Of a stretch of DNA of 64,000 bases, positions 52,600 to 61,728 are shown in pieces. Source of the DNA: Raskinella chloraquaticus (SeqCode) (GTDB lineage: Bacteria > Pseudomonadota > Alphaproteobacteria > Rhizobiales > UBA4765). The notes under the pieces are model-generated. The model worked only from the letters and a program-made list of their open reading frames with translations, was not told where the DNA came from and did no database searches. Numbering within the stretch: position 1 is the stretch's first letter; each line of letters begins with the position of its first letter. The translations under genes and the position numbers were made by a program. The stretch is taken from contig DEZK01000036.1 of the NCBI GenBank assembly GCA_002365175.1, forward strand, positions 1-64,000. The letters run 5' to 3'.

Positions 52600-53298
52600 A
52601 TGATGGACATTGCGCGCCAGCGCCTCATTGTTGCACTTGATATGCCGGATACGGGCGGGGCTCTGGCGCTGGTGGCGCGGCTGGGTGAAGAGGTCGTGTT
52701 CTACAAGGTCGGACTGGAACTTGCCTGTGCCGGCGGGTTTGAGCTGGCGCGCGAGCTGAAGGCGCTTGGCAAATCGGTTTTTCTCGACCTCAAACTGCAT
52801 GACATCCCCAACACGGTTGAACGGGCAACGGCCAATATCGTGCGCCTGGGTGTCGACATCCTGACGGTTCACGGCTACCCGCAGACCATGGCAGCGGCCG
52901 CCCGAGGTCGTGGAACGGGCCGGCTCAAGGTGATAGCGGTCAGCGTCCTCACCTCGATGAGCGAAGAGGACGCGCGCTCCGCCGGCTACACTGCGCCGAT
53001 TGGCGATATGGTGGCGCGCCGCGCCGCGCAGGCGATGACGGCGGGGCTCGACGGACTGGTCTGCTCGCCGGCGGAAGCCGGCGCCGTGCGCGGGATTATC
53101 GGTGGTGATCGGCTGATCGTCACGCCCGGCATTCGGCCAGCCGGCAGCGCTAGCGGCGATCAGACGCGCGTTGCGACGCCAGGCGCTGCGATCAGGGCGG
53201 GCGCGAGCCACCTTGTGGTCGGGCGGCCGATCACGCAAGCTGATGATCCGGTCGCAGCGGCGCGCGCGATCATCGATGATATTGCCGCTGCAATCTGA
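52600..53298 (+). CDS. pyrF: Orotidine 5'-phosphate decarboxylase
   Basis: A 232-residue PyrF that makes UMP in pyrimidine synthesis. Catalytic residues are in FLDLKLHDIPNTVERA (Asp-x-Lys-x2-Asp). LIVALDMPDTGGALALVARLG marks the N-terminus, and VVGRPITQADDPVAAA the phosphate-binding end. Full length. It sits nine bases after pmtA and 16 before DUF1330. Confidence 0.97.
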   Translation: MMDIARQRLIVALDMPDTGGALALVARLGEEVVFYKVGLELACAGGFELARELKALGKSVFLDLKLHDIPNTVERATANIVRLGVDILTVHGYPQTMAAAARGRGTGRLKVIAVSVLTSMSEEDARSAGYTAPIGDMVARRAAQAMTAGLDGLVCSPAEAGAVRGIIGGDRLIVTPGIRPAGSASGDQTRVATPGAAIRAGASHLVVGRPITQADDPVAAARAIIDDIAAAI

Positions 53299-53314
53299 TC
53301 CAAGCGAGGATGAC

Positions 53315-53620
53315 ATGCCCAAGGGTTACTGGATTGCCCATATCGATGTGCGCGAGGCGGGCGGATATGAGGAATATCGCAAGCGCAACGCCGTGCCGTT
53401 TGCAAAATTCGGCGCGCGCTTTCTGGTGCGCAATGGCGAGAGCGTGGTGGCCGAAGGCAGTCTCAAATCGCGTCATGTGGTGATTGAATTTGACAGCTAT
53501 GAAAAGGCGCTCGCCTGCTATCATTCGCCGGAATATCAGGAGGCGATTACCTTCAGGGCGCCGGTATCGAGCGGCGATCTGGTGATTATCGCCGGTTATG
53601 ACGGGCCGCAGCCGGGCTGA
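53315..53620 (+). CDS. DUF1330 family protein
   Basis: A 101-residue protein of the DUF1330 ferredoxin-like dimeric alpha/beta-barrel family. The start MPKGYWIAHIDVREAGGYEE is the family start, with GAGGA before it. The conserved FDSYEKALACYHSPEYQEA is the family core. Its biochemical role is unknown. It lies between pyrF and dapB, its usual place in Hyphomicrobiales. Confidence 0.92.
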   Translation: MPKGYWIAHIDVREAGGYEEYRKRNAVPFAKFGARFLVRNGESVVAEGSLKSRHVVIEFDSYEKALACYHSPEYQEAITFRAPVSSGDLVIIAGYDGPQPG

Positions 53621-53641
53621 GAGCGATCAAGGGCAGGCAAG

Positions 53642-54460
53642 ATGACAGCGACGAAACTGGCAGTGGCGGGAGCGGGCGGGCGCATGGGGCGGACGCTCAT
53701 TCGCCTGATCAGCGAATCGCAGGGCGCAGCCGTGCTCGGCGCGGCGATCGAAGGGACGGGCTCGCCGTTCCTCCAGCAGGATGCAGGTACGCTTGCCGGC
53801 GTCGGTGCGCTTGGTATCAAGGTGAGCGGTATGGAAGGGCTCGGGGCGGATATCGACGGCCTCCTCGATTTCACGACACCTGCGGCGAGCGTGGCGTTTG
53901 CCGAAGCGGCGGCGGCCTACGGATTTGTCCATGTCATCGGCTCAACGGGGTTTGAGGATGCCCATAACAGCGCCATTGTCCGCTCGGCGATGCGTGCCAC
54001 CATTATCAAATCGGGCAATATGAGCCTTGGCGTTAATCTGCTCGCGGTTTTGGTGCAACAGGCGGCGGCTGCACTTGATGAGGCCTTCGATATCGAAATC
54101 ATCGACATGCACCATCGTGCCAAGGTCGACGCGCCGTCAGGAACCGCTTTGCTGCTGGGCGAGGCTGCTGCCGCCGGTCGTGGCATCGACCTTGCCGGCC
54201 ATTGCCTGCGCGGGCGCGACGGGCAGACCGGCGCGCGACCTGCCGGTGATATCGGCTTTGCGGCGCTGCGCGGCGGCACGGTGGTTGGCGAACATACCGT
54301 TATTTTCGCTGGCGCAAGCGAGCGCATCGAGCTGACGCACAAGGCGGAAGACCGGGCGATCTTTGCCCATGGGGCGCTCAAGGCGGCGTTGTGGGGGCGC
54401 GGCAAGCCGCCGGGCCTCTATTCCATGGTCGATGTGCTTGGCCTTGGCCCTAAACGATAG
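53642..54460 (+). CDS. dapB: 4-hydroxy-tetrahydrodipicolinate reductase
   Basis: A 272-residue DapB of lysine and diaminopimelate synthesis, using NAD(P)H. The nucleotide loop is AVAGAGGRMGRTLIRLI. The active-site motif is DMHHRAKVDAPSGTALLLGE, and the domain that closes the protein is complete. It follows DUF1330 by 21 bases and precedes gpmA by 27. Confidence 0.97.
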   Translation: MTATKLAVAGAGGRMGRTLIRLISESQGAAVLGAAIEGTGSPFLQQDAGTLAGVGALGIKVSGMEGLGADIDGLLDFTTPAASVAFAEAAAAYGFVHVIGSTGFEDAHNSAIVRSAMRATIIKSGNMSLGVNLLAVLVQQAAAALDEAFDIEIIDMHHRAKVDAPSGTALLLGEAAAAGRGIDLAGHCLRGRDGQTGARPAGDIGFAALRGGTVVGEHTVIFAGASERIELTHKAEDRAIFAHGALKAALWGRGKPPGLYSMVDVLGLGPKR

Positions 54461-54487
54461 AAACCAAATTCAAACGCGGGAAAGACC

Positions 54488-55108
54488 ATGGAGCGATTGC
54501 TGGTGCTGTGCCGTCACGGGCAGAGCGAATGGAACCTCGAAAATCTCTTCACCGGATGGAAGGATCCCGGCCTCACCGCGCTGGGGGTAAGCGAAGCGCG
54601 CGCTGGCGGAAAACGCCTGGCGGCCATGGGGCTGTCGTTTGACATCGCCTTCACATCGGCGCTGTCACGCGCGCAGATCACGTGCGAGCTGCTGCTGGAG
54701 GAAATGGGCCTCGCCGGTCTGCCGACCATCCGCGACTGGCACCTCAATGAGCGTGACTATGGTGATCTCACCGGCCTCAACAAAGCGGAAGCCGCCAAAC
54801 AATGGGGCGATGAGCAGGTCCACGTCTGGCGCCGCTCATTCGACGTGCCGCCGCCGGGTGGTGAAAGCCTCAAGATGACGGCTGAACGTGTGCTGCCCTA
54901 TTACCATCAGCACATCGCGCCACGCGTCATGAAGGGGCAAGGCGTACTGGTGGCCGCCCATGGCAATTCGCTCAGAGCACTCGTCATGGCGCTTGAGGGG
55001 CTGTCAGGCGATGAGATTGTCAAGCGCGAGCTGGAAACCGGCGTACCGCTCGTCTACCGCCTTGATGACCAGGGCAGGGTTTTGTCACTGACGCTCGCCA
55101 AGGGCTGA
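54488..55108 (+). CDS. gpmA: 2,3-bisphosphoglycerate-dependent phosphoglycerate mutase
   Basis: A 206-residue phosphoglycerate mutase. The catalytic His is in LCRHGQSEWNLENLFTGWKD, and the second His is in VLVAAHGNSLRALVMAL. RALSRAQITCELLL and ERDYGDLTGLNKAEAAKQWG are family motifs. It converts 3- and 2-phosphoglycerate in glycolysis. Last gene of the pyrF-to-gpmA run. Confidence 0.96.
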   Translation: MERLLVLCRHGQSEWNLENLFTGWKDPGLTALGVSEARAGGKRLAAMGLSFDIAFTSALSRAQITCELLLEEMGLAGLPTIRDWHLNERDYGDLTGLNKAEAAKQWGDEQVHVWRRSFDVPPPGGESLKMTAERVLPYYHQHIAPRVMKGQGVLVAAHGNSLRALVMALEGLSGDEIVKRELETGVPLVYRLDDQGRVLSLTLAKG

Positions 55109-55119
55109 TTTTATCAGCC
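55103..55119. terminator. Candidate hairpin between gpmA and rpmB
   Basis: GGCTGAT-TTT-ATCAGCC, seven-base arms, includes the gpmA stop codon. The T run is in the loop, so it may be a weak terminator for the two convergent genes. Confidence 0.3.
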
Positions 55120-55128
55120 GGCAGATGT

Positions 55129-55428
55129 TCAGGTCGCGGAGACCGCTTCGCCGCGCTTCTTGATGATCTGGCGCTTCGCGTCCAGTGCGCCTTGCGACAG
55201 ATCGCTGTCGGAGGCCTTGATGAGGAAGGCGTCGAGCCCGCCGCGATGCTCGACGGAGCGCAGGCCGGCAGCCGAGACGCGCAGCCGGATGGCACGCTCT
55301 AGCGTCTCGCTCAGCAACGTCACCGTGTTGAGGTTGGGCAGGAAGCGGCGCTTGGTCTTGTGGTTGGAATGGCTGACCTTGTGACCGGTCTGGACGCCTT
55401 TTCCGGTAAGTTCGCAACGCCGCGACAT
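55129..55428 (-). CDS. rpmB: 50S ribosomal protein L28
   Basis: A 99-residue L28 of alphaproteobacterial length. It begins MSRRCELTGKGVQTGHKVSH and continues with NHKTKRRFLPNL, the rRNA-binding part. The C-terminal half (RLRVSAAGLRSVEHRGGLDA) is the usual extension. It is a single gene in the opposite direction to its neighbours. Confidence 0.97.
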   Translation of the reverse strand: MSRRCELTGKGVQTGHKVSHSNHKTKRRFLPNLNTVTLLSETLERAIRLRVSAAGLRSVEHRGGLDAFLIKASDSDLSQGALDAKRQIIKKRGEAVSAT

Positions 55429-55659
55429 GACATGATCCTCAAATAGCAGCAGCGGCAGGAACAGGCGACAGCTCGTCGCGGCAATTCCAGCGCGCGGGAA
55501 TGGAAGAGGGCGGTCTATAGGCGCGACAGACCCTTTTCGTCAAGCTGCAAGCGCGTTCACCGTTGATTGACCATATGCGGCTAGTGTTCCGCCCAGACGG
55601 TGCCGTCGGGGCGGCCGCGCCGCATCGCGGGCGGGTCGCCAGCTGCAAGGAGCGAAGTG

Positions 55660-56514
55660 ATGTTGCGTTACTGTATTGGTCTGGCGGTGTTTACCACATC
55701 GTTCCTGCAGCCGGATCTGTCCTGTCCCACCGCCCAGGCCGGGCCGGCGGTTGTGCGCGCGACGTTTGATGTACGGCTGGGGCCATTGCAGGTCGGGCGC
55801 GGCAATTTTGAAGCGCAGATCACCGAGCGCTACTATGCTGTAGGCGTCAGCGCGAAGGTGACAGGCGTCGCGCGGCTTCTGGCGGGTGGCGAAGGCAGCG
55901 CCACCTCGCGCGGTGCGTTTTTGCGCGATAAATTGACGCCAACCCTTTATCATATCTCGAATTCGGCTGGTTCCGGCTCGAACGAAGTGCGCCTGCTGAT
56001 GAAGGCCAATCACGTCGTCAACGAGACGGTGGTGCCGCCAAGCCCGCCGGCAAGCGACCGGGTGCCGCTCAATGAGGCGGCGCGGCGCAACGTGGTTGAT
56101 CCGCTGTCGGCCTTTGTCTTTCCGGTCGCCGGCGATGGACCGCTGGTTGCGCCCTCGTCATGCGATCGGACGCTCAACGTCTTCGATGGCCGCCAGCGCT
56201 ATGACATCACGCTCTCCTACAGCCGCATCCTGTCATCGGTGCATGTGGGCGATTATGAAGGGCCGATGCTGGTCTGCAAGGCGCGCTACACGCCGATTGC
56301 CGGGCACCGAAAGATTGTCGCGGCAAAAGAGGATTCGTCAGAGGTCTACAGTGACATGGAGGCCTGGATGATGCCCATCAACGGCACGCGGGCAATGGTG
56401 CTCTATCGCATGCAGATCGGCACGGCCGCCGGCACGCTGTCGATCCAGGCTGCCAAGGTGTCGATCCAGCCGGGCGATGCGAGCCCGAGCGACGCGACGG
56501 CCTCGACCGAATAG
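55660..56514 (+). CDS. DUF3108 domain exported protein
   Basis: A 284-residue protein with a signal peptide (MLRYCIGLAVFTTSFLQ) and a DUF3108 beta-rich domain. Family parts seen are FDVRLGPLQVGRGNFEAQIT and VLVCKARYTPIAGHRK-type strands. The ATG follows AAGGAG by seven bases. Relatives sit in the periplasm and their role is unknown. In Hyphomicrobiales this gene usually lies between rpmB and the SUV3-like helicase, as here. Confidence 0.86.
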   Translation: MLRYCIGLAVFTTSFLQPDLSCPTAQAGPAVVRATFDVRLGPLQVGRGNFEAQITERYYAVGVSAKVTGVARLLAGGEGSATSRGAFLRDKLTPTLYHISNSAGSGSNEVRLLMKANHVVNETVVPPSPPASDRVPLNEAARRNVVDPLSAFVFPVAGDGPLVAPSSCDRTLNVFDGRQRYDITLSYSRILSSVHVGDYEGPMLVCKARYTPIAGHRKIVAAKEDSSEVYSDMEAWMMPINGTRAMVLYRMQIGTAAGTLSIQAAKVSIQPGDASPSDATASTE

Positions 56515-56539
56515 GCTTCGTCGTCAGAAAACGAATCGC

Positions 56540-56563
56540 AACGCGCCTCAGGGCGCGTTTTTT
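56540..56563 (+). terminator. Intrinsic terminator after the DUF3108 gene
   Basis: AACGCGCC-TCAG-GGCGCGTT, eight-base arms followed by a run of six T. Strong terminator form. Confidence 0.85.
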
Positions 56564-57106
56564 GGCCGTTCCCCGCGCGCTGATCGCCTGCGTCAGCCAA
56601 ATCGGCGAGCGTTACGCCGCCACTGTGCCAGGGTGGGACGCTAAATGTTAATTTCAATCAAATTTGGTCAGGAACTCCCTTTTTCTTGACAGCCCATCTC
56701 GTGGGTCGCCTGCGGCCGCCCCCCACATATTCACTGAGGGTGAAGGCGGAACGCCCTCATCTCGCTGATTCGTGCAGGCTTCGTTCCGGCTTCGCGCCAA
56801 AGGTTAACGCAAGCGCATCTTTTCAGGCTTAGTCCTTGACGTTTTGTTAAGGCGGAGTCGAATGCAAAGATTAACAAGAATTTCGTCAAAACAGATGAGT
56901 CTTCATGGAGATTGGATAAAATTTTCGAAGAATAGTGTCCGATTTCTGTACGCCTACTACATCTGCGAAAGAACGGACAACGAATGATGCCGAGTCCGCG
57001 ATTCGGGCGTGATTCGTTCTTCTCCCGTTCGATGTGTAAATTCCTGATCTGTTGCCTGTGTCATCATGGGACGTGCGCCGGCGAATTCCTGTGCTAGACA
57101 TCGCGG
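56564..57106 (+). promoter_or_regulatory. Long A+T-rich upstream region of the helicase gene
   Basis: No gene is seen in 540 bases. The part from 56,640 to 56,960 is much richer in A and T than the window. Six GANTC sites lie at 56767, 56855, 56897, 56992, 57000 and 57011. An inverted repeat AACGAAT..ATTCGTT spans 56979-57018 with an inner CCGA..TCGG. TTGACA (56686-56691) has no good -10 partner. It may hold the helicase promoter, a leader or a small RNA. Confidence 0.5.
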
Positions 57107-60100
57107 ATGAACGAGTTGCCGCGCCATCTCCTGCCGCCGCATGCGCGCAGCCGCACCGTAACCGCCGTGCTCGGCCCCACCAATACCGGCAAGACGCATC
57201 ATGCCATCGAGCGCACGCTGGCTTACCCGAGCGGTATCATCGGGTTGCCGCTGCGGCTTCTGGCGCGCGAGGTTTTTCACAAGCTGGTGGCGCGAGTGGG
57301 TCCGGGCGCGGTGGCGCTGATTACGGGTGAGGAGAAGATCAAGCCGGTCGGGGCGCGCTACTGGGTGTGCACGGTTGAAGCGATGCCGCAGGATATCGAG
57401 GCTGATTTTCTGGCGGTCGATGAAGTGCAGCTTGCCGGCGATTTCGAGCGCGGCCACGTGTTCACCGACCGCCTGCTTTATCATCGCGGGCGTCATGAAA
57501 CGCTGCTGTTAGGCGCCGACACGATTCGCCCGCTCATTGCAGCCCTGCTGCCGGGTGCGCATATCACGGCGCGGCCCCGGCTCTCGACGCTGACCTATAA
57601 GGGTGCCAAGAAGCTGACGCGCCTGCCCGAGCGCAGCGCCATCGTCGCTTTCTCGGCGGCTGAAGTTTATGCGATCGCCGAGCTTATCCGCCGCCAGAGG
57701 GGCGGCGCGGCTGTGGTGCTGGGGGCGCTGTCGCCGCGCACCCGTAACGCCCAGGTCGAGTTGTTCCAGTCAGGGGCGGTCGATTTCCTGGTGGCAACGG
57801 ATGCCATCGGCATGGGCCTCAACCTTGATGTCGACCACATCGCTTTTGCCGGCACCCGCAAATTCGACGGCTTCCAGTTTCGAAATCTCAACCCGGCGGA
57901 GCTTGCACAGGTGGCCGGGCGGGCCGGGCGCTTCATGCGCGATGGTACGTTTGGCACCAGCGGACGGGCCGATGATTTCGACGCCGAGGTGGTGAAGTCC
58001 ATCGAGGCGCATGATTTCGCGCCGCTGCGACTGTTGCAATGGCGCAACCCTGCGCTTGAATTCTCCTCGTTCGAGGCACTGCGCCATTCCCTTTCCGTGC
58101 GCCCGCGCGAAGCTGGTTTGACCAGGGCTCCCGACGGTGATGATGTGGTGACGCTTGAGGCGGCCGGACGAGAGCCTGAGGTGCGCGCGCGGGCGCACGG
58201 CGAAGCAGCCGTCCGCCTCCTCTGGCAAACCTGCCAAGTACCGGATTATCGAAAGGTTTCGTCGGCGGCGCATGCCGAGCTGTGCCTCGACATGTTCCGC
58301 TTCCTGAGCGATGGTGGACGTCTGCCGGCGGAGTGGTTTGGGCGGCAGGTGGAGCGCTGCGACGCGCTTGATGGCGATATCGATACTTTGTCGATGCGGA
58401 TTGCCCATATCCGCACCTGGAGTTTTATCGCTAATCAATCAAACTGGCTTGACGATCCACGCTATTGGCGGGAAACCACGTCAAGAGTTGAAGATCGTTT
58501 GTCTGATGCCCTGCATGACCGGCTTGCTCAGCGCTTTGTCGACAAAACAACCAGCGTTCTGATGCGGCGCCTGAAAGAGACCATGATGCTCGAAGCCCAA
58601 GTGAACCAAGCCGGTGAGGTGACGATTGCCGAGCAGATTGTCGGCAGGTTGCAGGGCTTTCGCTTCGTGCCGGAAGGGGGGGCGGAAATCCAGTACGGCA
58701 AGGAGCTGCGGGCGGCCGCAGCCAAGGCTCTCGAAGTGGCGATCGCCGGGCGCGCGGAGCGGGTGGCGGAGGCTGGCAATGAGAGTTTCCTTCTGGCCGC
58801 CAACGGCTCGATCCGCTGGATGGGCGAGGAAATTGCCAGGCTGATTGCCGGCGACAGCGAACTTGAGCCACGTGCGAAATTGCTTGCTGATGAAGATCTG
58901 TCAGGCTCGCACCGCGAATGGGTGCAGGGGCGTGTCGATGCCTGGTTGCGCCATCATATCGGCACGCTCCTGAAACCGCTCATCGATCTGCGCAATGGCG
59001 AAGGTCTTGAAGGGCTGGCGCGTGGCATCGCTTTCCGTCTGGTCGAGGAACTTGGCGTGGTCGAGCGCGCGAAGGTGAGCGAGGACCTGAAGACGCTCGA
59101 GCAGTCAGCGCGCGTGGCGTTGCGCCGGCTCGGGGTGCGATTTGGAGCCTATCATCTGTTTTTGCCAGCGGCGATGAAGCCAAAGCCACGCGAGCTTGCC
59201 GCCCAGCTATGGGCGTTGCGGCATGGCGGCATGGCGCCTGAGGCGTTGCAGGAATTGCCGCATCTGGCGCAGGCGGGGCGTACATCGATTCCGGTCAGTG
59301 CCGAGGTGCCGAAGGCTATCTATCGCGTGCTCGGCTATCGGGTTCTCGGCTCGCGTGCGGTGCGTGTCGACATCCTCGAGCGTCTGGCTGATCTCATCCG
59401 CCCGCTCATCGCCTATCGGCCGGGGCTGACCTCCGGCCCGCCGCCCAAGGGAACAGCGGCTGGCGACGGCTTCGTGGTAACGGTTGACATGACCTCGCTT
59501 GCCGGTTGTTCGGGGGAGGATTTTGCCTCGATATTGAAGGGGCTTGGGTATCGAAGCGACGTGAAGCCGCTTGCCGATCATGAGCGTGTGATTGCCGAGG
59601 CGGTGGCAAAGGCGGCAGAGGAAGCGGCCCAACGCGCTCAGGCGGCGGCAGAAAAGCAGGTGGAAGCAGCACCTGACGCTGACCCTGTTGCAAGCGAGCC
59701 GCCAGCCGGCGAACCTGTGACCGAGCCAGTCGGCACGGCAACCGACGAGGGCGTCGATACGGCGCCAATCGAGGTCGAGGCATCTGTCGGCGAACCGGTT
59801 GTGGAACGGGCGGATATCCTTGCTGATCCGGTGATTGCGCCAGCGCTTCCAGAGCCGCCCATCGACATGGTCGCGCCAGCGGCGGCTGATATGGTGGTGG
59901 AAGCGCATGCTGCTGCGGCAATTGAACCGGTTCAGGATAGCGCATCTGCTGCTCATGCGGCTGACGAGAGCGCGCCCGATACAGCCATCGCTGCACCGGC
60001 GCCTGCCGCACCCGCCACCGTGACGATCTGGCGGCCATCGCGTTTCGAGCGCCGTCCCCAGCCCAACGCCCAGAAATCGCGCCGTGAGGGACGAGGACGC

Positions 60101-60517
60101 CGTCCGGGGGCAAATGAAGCGGCACCGGCAGCTGCTGTCTCCGGCGCCCCTGCCGCAGGTGACGGCGTCTCGACAGAGCGCCCCCGGCAGAGGCCGCGCC
60201 CCGAGCGGCGCGAGCGAAAGCCGCACGGCGGCCCGCCTCCCGAGACAGCCGCAGCGCCCGTCGCGCGCCCCGCTGACGGCCCCCGTCCACCGCGCCATGA
60301 CCAGCGGCCGCGCCGTGACAAGGATGGCGGCCCCGACCGGCGCCCCGGATCCGATCGTGGCGGCCCGCGCAATTTCGACAAGCGCCCGCCGCGTGAGCAG
60401 GCGCCGCGCATCTATTCAAGCGATAGCGGGTCTCGTAACACGGCGGGCGACCCCGATTCGCCGTTTGCCAAACTCGCCCTTCTCAAAGAGCGTCTGGAGG
60501 CAGACAAGAAAAGTTGA
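57107..60517 (+). CDS. SUV3-like DEAD/H RNA helicase with long disordered tail
   Basis: A 1136-residue helicase related to mitochondrial SUV3. Walker A is VLGPTNTGKTHHA near residue 23, the DEVQ box is in LAVDEVQLAGDFERGH, and the second helicase domain ends with QVAGRAGRF. The middle 400 residues are helical with a SUV3-type C-terminal region. From about residue 828 the chain is Ala/Pro/Glu-rich, then basic and Arg/Gly/Pro-rich (RRPGANEAAP, RPRPERRERKPHGG), typical of RNA-binding disordered tails. The S4 gene overlaps its stop. Confidence 0.92.
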   Translation: MNELPRHLLPPHARSRTVTAVLGPTNTGKTHHAIERTLAYPSGIIGLPLRLLAREVFHKLVARVGPGAVALITGEEKIKPVGARYWVCTVEAMPQDIEADFLAVDEVQLAGDFERGHVFTDRLLYHRGRHETLLLGADTIRPLIAALLPGAHITARPRLSTLTYKGAKKLTRLPERSAIVAFSAAEVYAIAELIRRQRGGAAVVLGALSPRTRNAQVELFQSGAVDFLVATDAIGMGLNLDVDHIAFAGTRKFDGFQFRNLNPAELAQVAGRAGRFMRDGTFGTSGRADDFDAEVVKSIEAHDFAPLRLLQWRNPALEFSSFEALRHSLSVRPREAGLTRAPDGDDVVTLEAAGREPEVRARAHGEAAVRLLWQTCQVPDYRKVSSAAHAELCLDMFRFLSDGGRLPAEWFGRQVERCDALDGDIDTLSMRIAHIRTWSFIANQSNWLDDPRYWRETTSRVEDRLSDALHDRLAQRFVDKTTSVLMRRLKETMMLEAQVNQAGEVTIAEQIVGRLQGFRFVPEGGAEIQYGKELRAAAAKALEVAIAGRAERVAEAGNESFLLAANGSIRWMGEEIARLIAGDSELEPRAKLLADEDLSGSHREWVQGRVDAWLRHHIGTLLKPLIDLRNGEGLEGLARGIAFRLVEELGVVERAKVSEDLKTLEQSARVALRRLGVRFGAYHLFLPAAMKPKPRELAAQLWALRHGGMAPEALQELPHLAQAGRTSIPVSAEVPKAIYRVLGYRVLGSRAVRVDILERLADLIRPLIAYRPGLTSGPPPKGTAAGDGFVVTVDMTSLAGCSGEDFASILKGLGYRSDVKPLADHERVIAEAVAKAAEEAAQRAQAAAEKQVEAAPDADPVASEPPAGEPVTEPVGTATDEGVDTAPIEVEASVGEPVVERADILADPVIAPALPEPPIDMVAPAAADMVVEAHAAAAIEPVQDSASAAHAADESAPDTAIAAPAPAAPATVTIWRPSRFERRPQPNAQKSRREGRGRRPGANEAAPAAAVSGAPAAGDGVSTERPRQRPRPERRERKPHGGPPPETAAAPVARPADGPRPPRHDQRPRRDKDGGPDRRPGSDRGGPRNFDKRPPREQAPRIYSSDSGSRNTAGDPDSPFAKLALLKERLEADKKS

Positions 60518-60849
60518 GACAGGAGGCCGACGAGCACCAGCGGCTTGATCGCTGGTTGTGGTTTGCCCGTCTCGTGCGCAGCCGCACACGAGCCAGCGCT
60601 GTCGTCTCGGCCGGCCAGGTGCGCGTCAACCGGTTGCGGGTGGAAGCGCCGGGCCATACCATCAAGCGCGGCGATGTGCTGACAATCGCTCTTGGACACC
60701 GCATCAAGGTTTGGCGGGTGCTTGGCGTGGCGGCGCGACGGGGTAGTGCCAGTGAGGCGCGGCAGCTTTATGCTGATCTGAGCGAGGAAGTGACGGCGCC
60801 TTTCGACGATCCATCTCGGCATCGGGATGCTGGATCGCTTCGGGGATGA
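60514..60849 (+). CDS. S4-domain RNA-binding protein (Hsp15-like), TTG start
   Basis: A 111-residue protein with an S4 domain in QRLDRWLWFARLVRSRTRAS and GQVRVNRLRVEAPGHTIKRG. Such proteins (Hsp15) bind rRNA of stalled 50S subunits. The TTG start at 60514 overlaps the helicase stop as TTGA, with GGAGG 13 bases upstream. The pair helicase-S4 is conserved before fdxA in this order. Its C-terminal end is basic and short. Confidence 0.88.
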   Translation: MRQEADEHQRLDRWLWFARLVRSRTRASAVVSAGQVRVNRLRVEAPGHTIKRGDVLTIALGHRIKVWRVLGVAARRGSASEARQLYADLSEEVTAPFDDPSRHRDAGSLRG

Positions 60850-60917
60850 CACCGCCCACTTGTGCCGGGGCGGTAGCTGGGCTAGCACCCCACGATGGGA
60901 TGTGATTGAGGATTGAG

Positions 60918-61256
60918 ATGACCTACGTCGTTACCGAAAACTGCATCAAGTGCAAATATATGGACTGCATTGAAGTATGCCCGGTGGATTGCTTCTACGA
61001 GGGTGACAACATGCTGGTTATCCATCCCGACGAATGCATCGATTGTGGCGTGTGCGAACCGGAATGCCCGGCGGAAGCCATCAAGCCTGATACTGAAAGC
61101 GGGCTTGAGCAATGGTTGAAGGTCAACAAGGATTACGCCCAGACCTGGCCCAATATCACCGCCAAGAAGGACCCGCCGGCGGATGCCAAGGCGTTTGACG
61201 GGGTGCCGGACAAGTTCGCCAACTTCTTTTCCGCAGAACCAGGAACGGGCGATTAA
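60918..61256 (+). CDS. fdxA: Seven-iron ferredoxin FdxA
   Basis: A 112-residue ferredoxin with a 3Fe-4S and a 4Fe-4S site. The cluster cysteines are in CIKCKYMDCIEVCPVDCF and CIDCGVCEPECP. The ATG at 60918 has GAGG seven bases upstream. The C-terminal extension (ADAKAFDGVPDKFANFF) is the usual one. It is 69 bases from the S4 gene and probably has its own promoter. Confidence 0.96.
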   Translation: MTYVVTENCIKCKYMDCIEVCPVDCFYEGDNMLVIHPDECIDCGVCEPECPAEAIKPDTESGLEQWLKVNKDYAQTWPNITAKKDPPADAKAFDGVPDKFANFFSAEPGTGD

Positions 61257-61622
61257 AACCGCTGTTTGTCTTTGACATTAAGCTTAGGCATTAATGTTAC
61301 AGGAAAAAACAGATGCTGCACCGCACCAAGGCTGATCGTGCATCTTCCCTTTTTGACAAAAGCGTGATAGAGCATCCTTTCTGTCGCGGCAGAAAGCCGT
61401 CGGAGTTCAACCCGAACGGGAATTCGATCGCCTCCTGCCTGTCAGGGAGTGAATGAGTTTTTGCCTGTTCTTCTCGTTGGCTGATTGTTGTGATCAGCCC
61501 GTGTGAAGAAAAGGCGGCTTGTTGTGAGCAGTGGAGGCCCGGCTAAGCGGCTGACACGTTCCCTGACATGCCCGCGTGGTTGCACCCGGTGTGCCGGCGG
61601 CAGAGTGGCTGGAGGTTTCGTC

Positions 61623-61685
61623 ATGATCCGTATCCAAGACGTTCGTTGCCCCAGCCTCGGCCTGTATCCTCACCTAGATCAGTAA
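61623..61685 (+). CDS. Possible 20-residue leader peptide before carD
   Basis: ATG at 61623 has TGGAGG seven bases upstream, the best ribosome-binding site in the gap. The frame reads MIRIQDVRCPSLGLYPHLDQ and stops 64 bases before carD. A hairpin follows. A leader peptide that controls carD is possible, or chance. Confidence 0.3.
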   Translation: MIRIQDVRCPSLGLYPHLDQ

Positions 61686-61710
61686 CGGCACAACGCCCAG
61701 CGCCACCGGT

Positions 61711-61728
61711 AGCCGGATTTTTCCGGCT
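61711..61728 (+). other. Hairpin ahead of the carD ribosome-binding site
   Basis: AGCCGG-ATTTTT-CCGGCT, six-base arms, eight bases before AAGGAG of carD. The T run is in the loop. It may control ribosome access. Confidence 0.4.

Noticed and set aside
59207..60419. Long open frames opposite the helicase tail
   Set aside because: The G+C-rich repetitive tail leaves all frames open. The Arg/Ala/Pro content is an effect of base composition.
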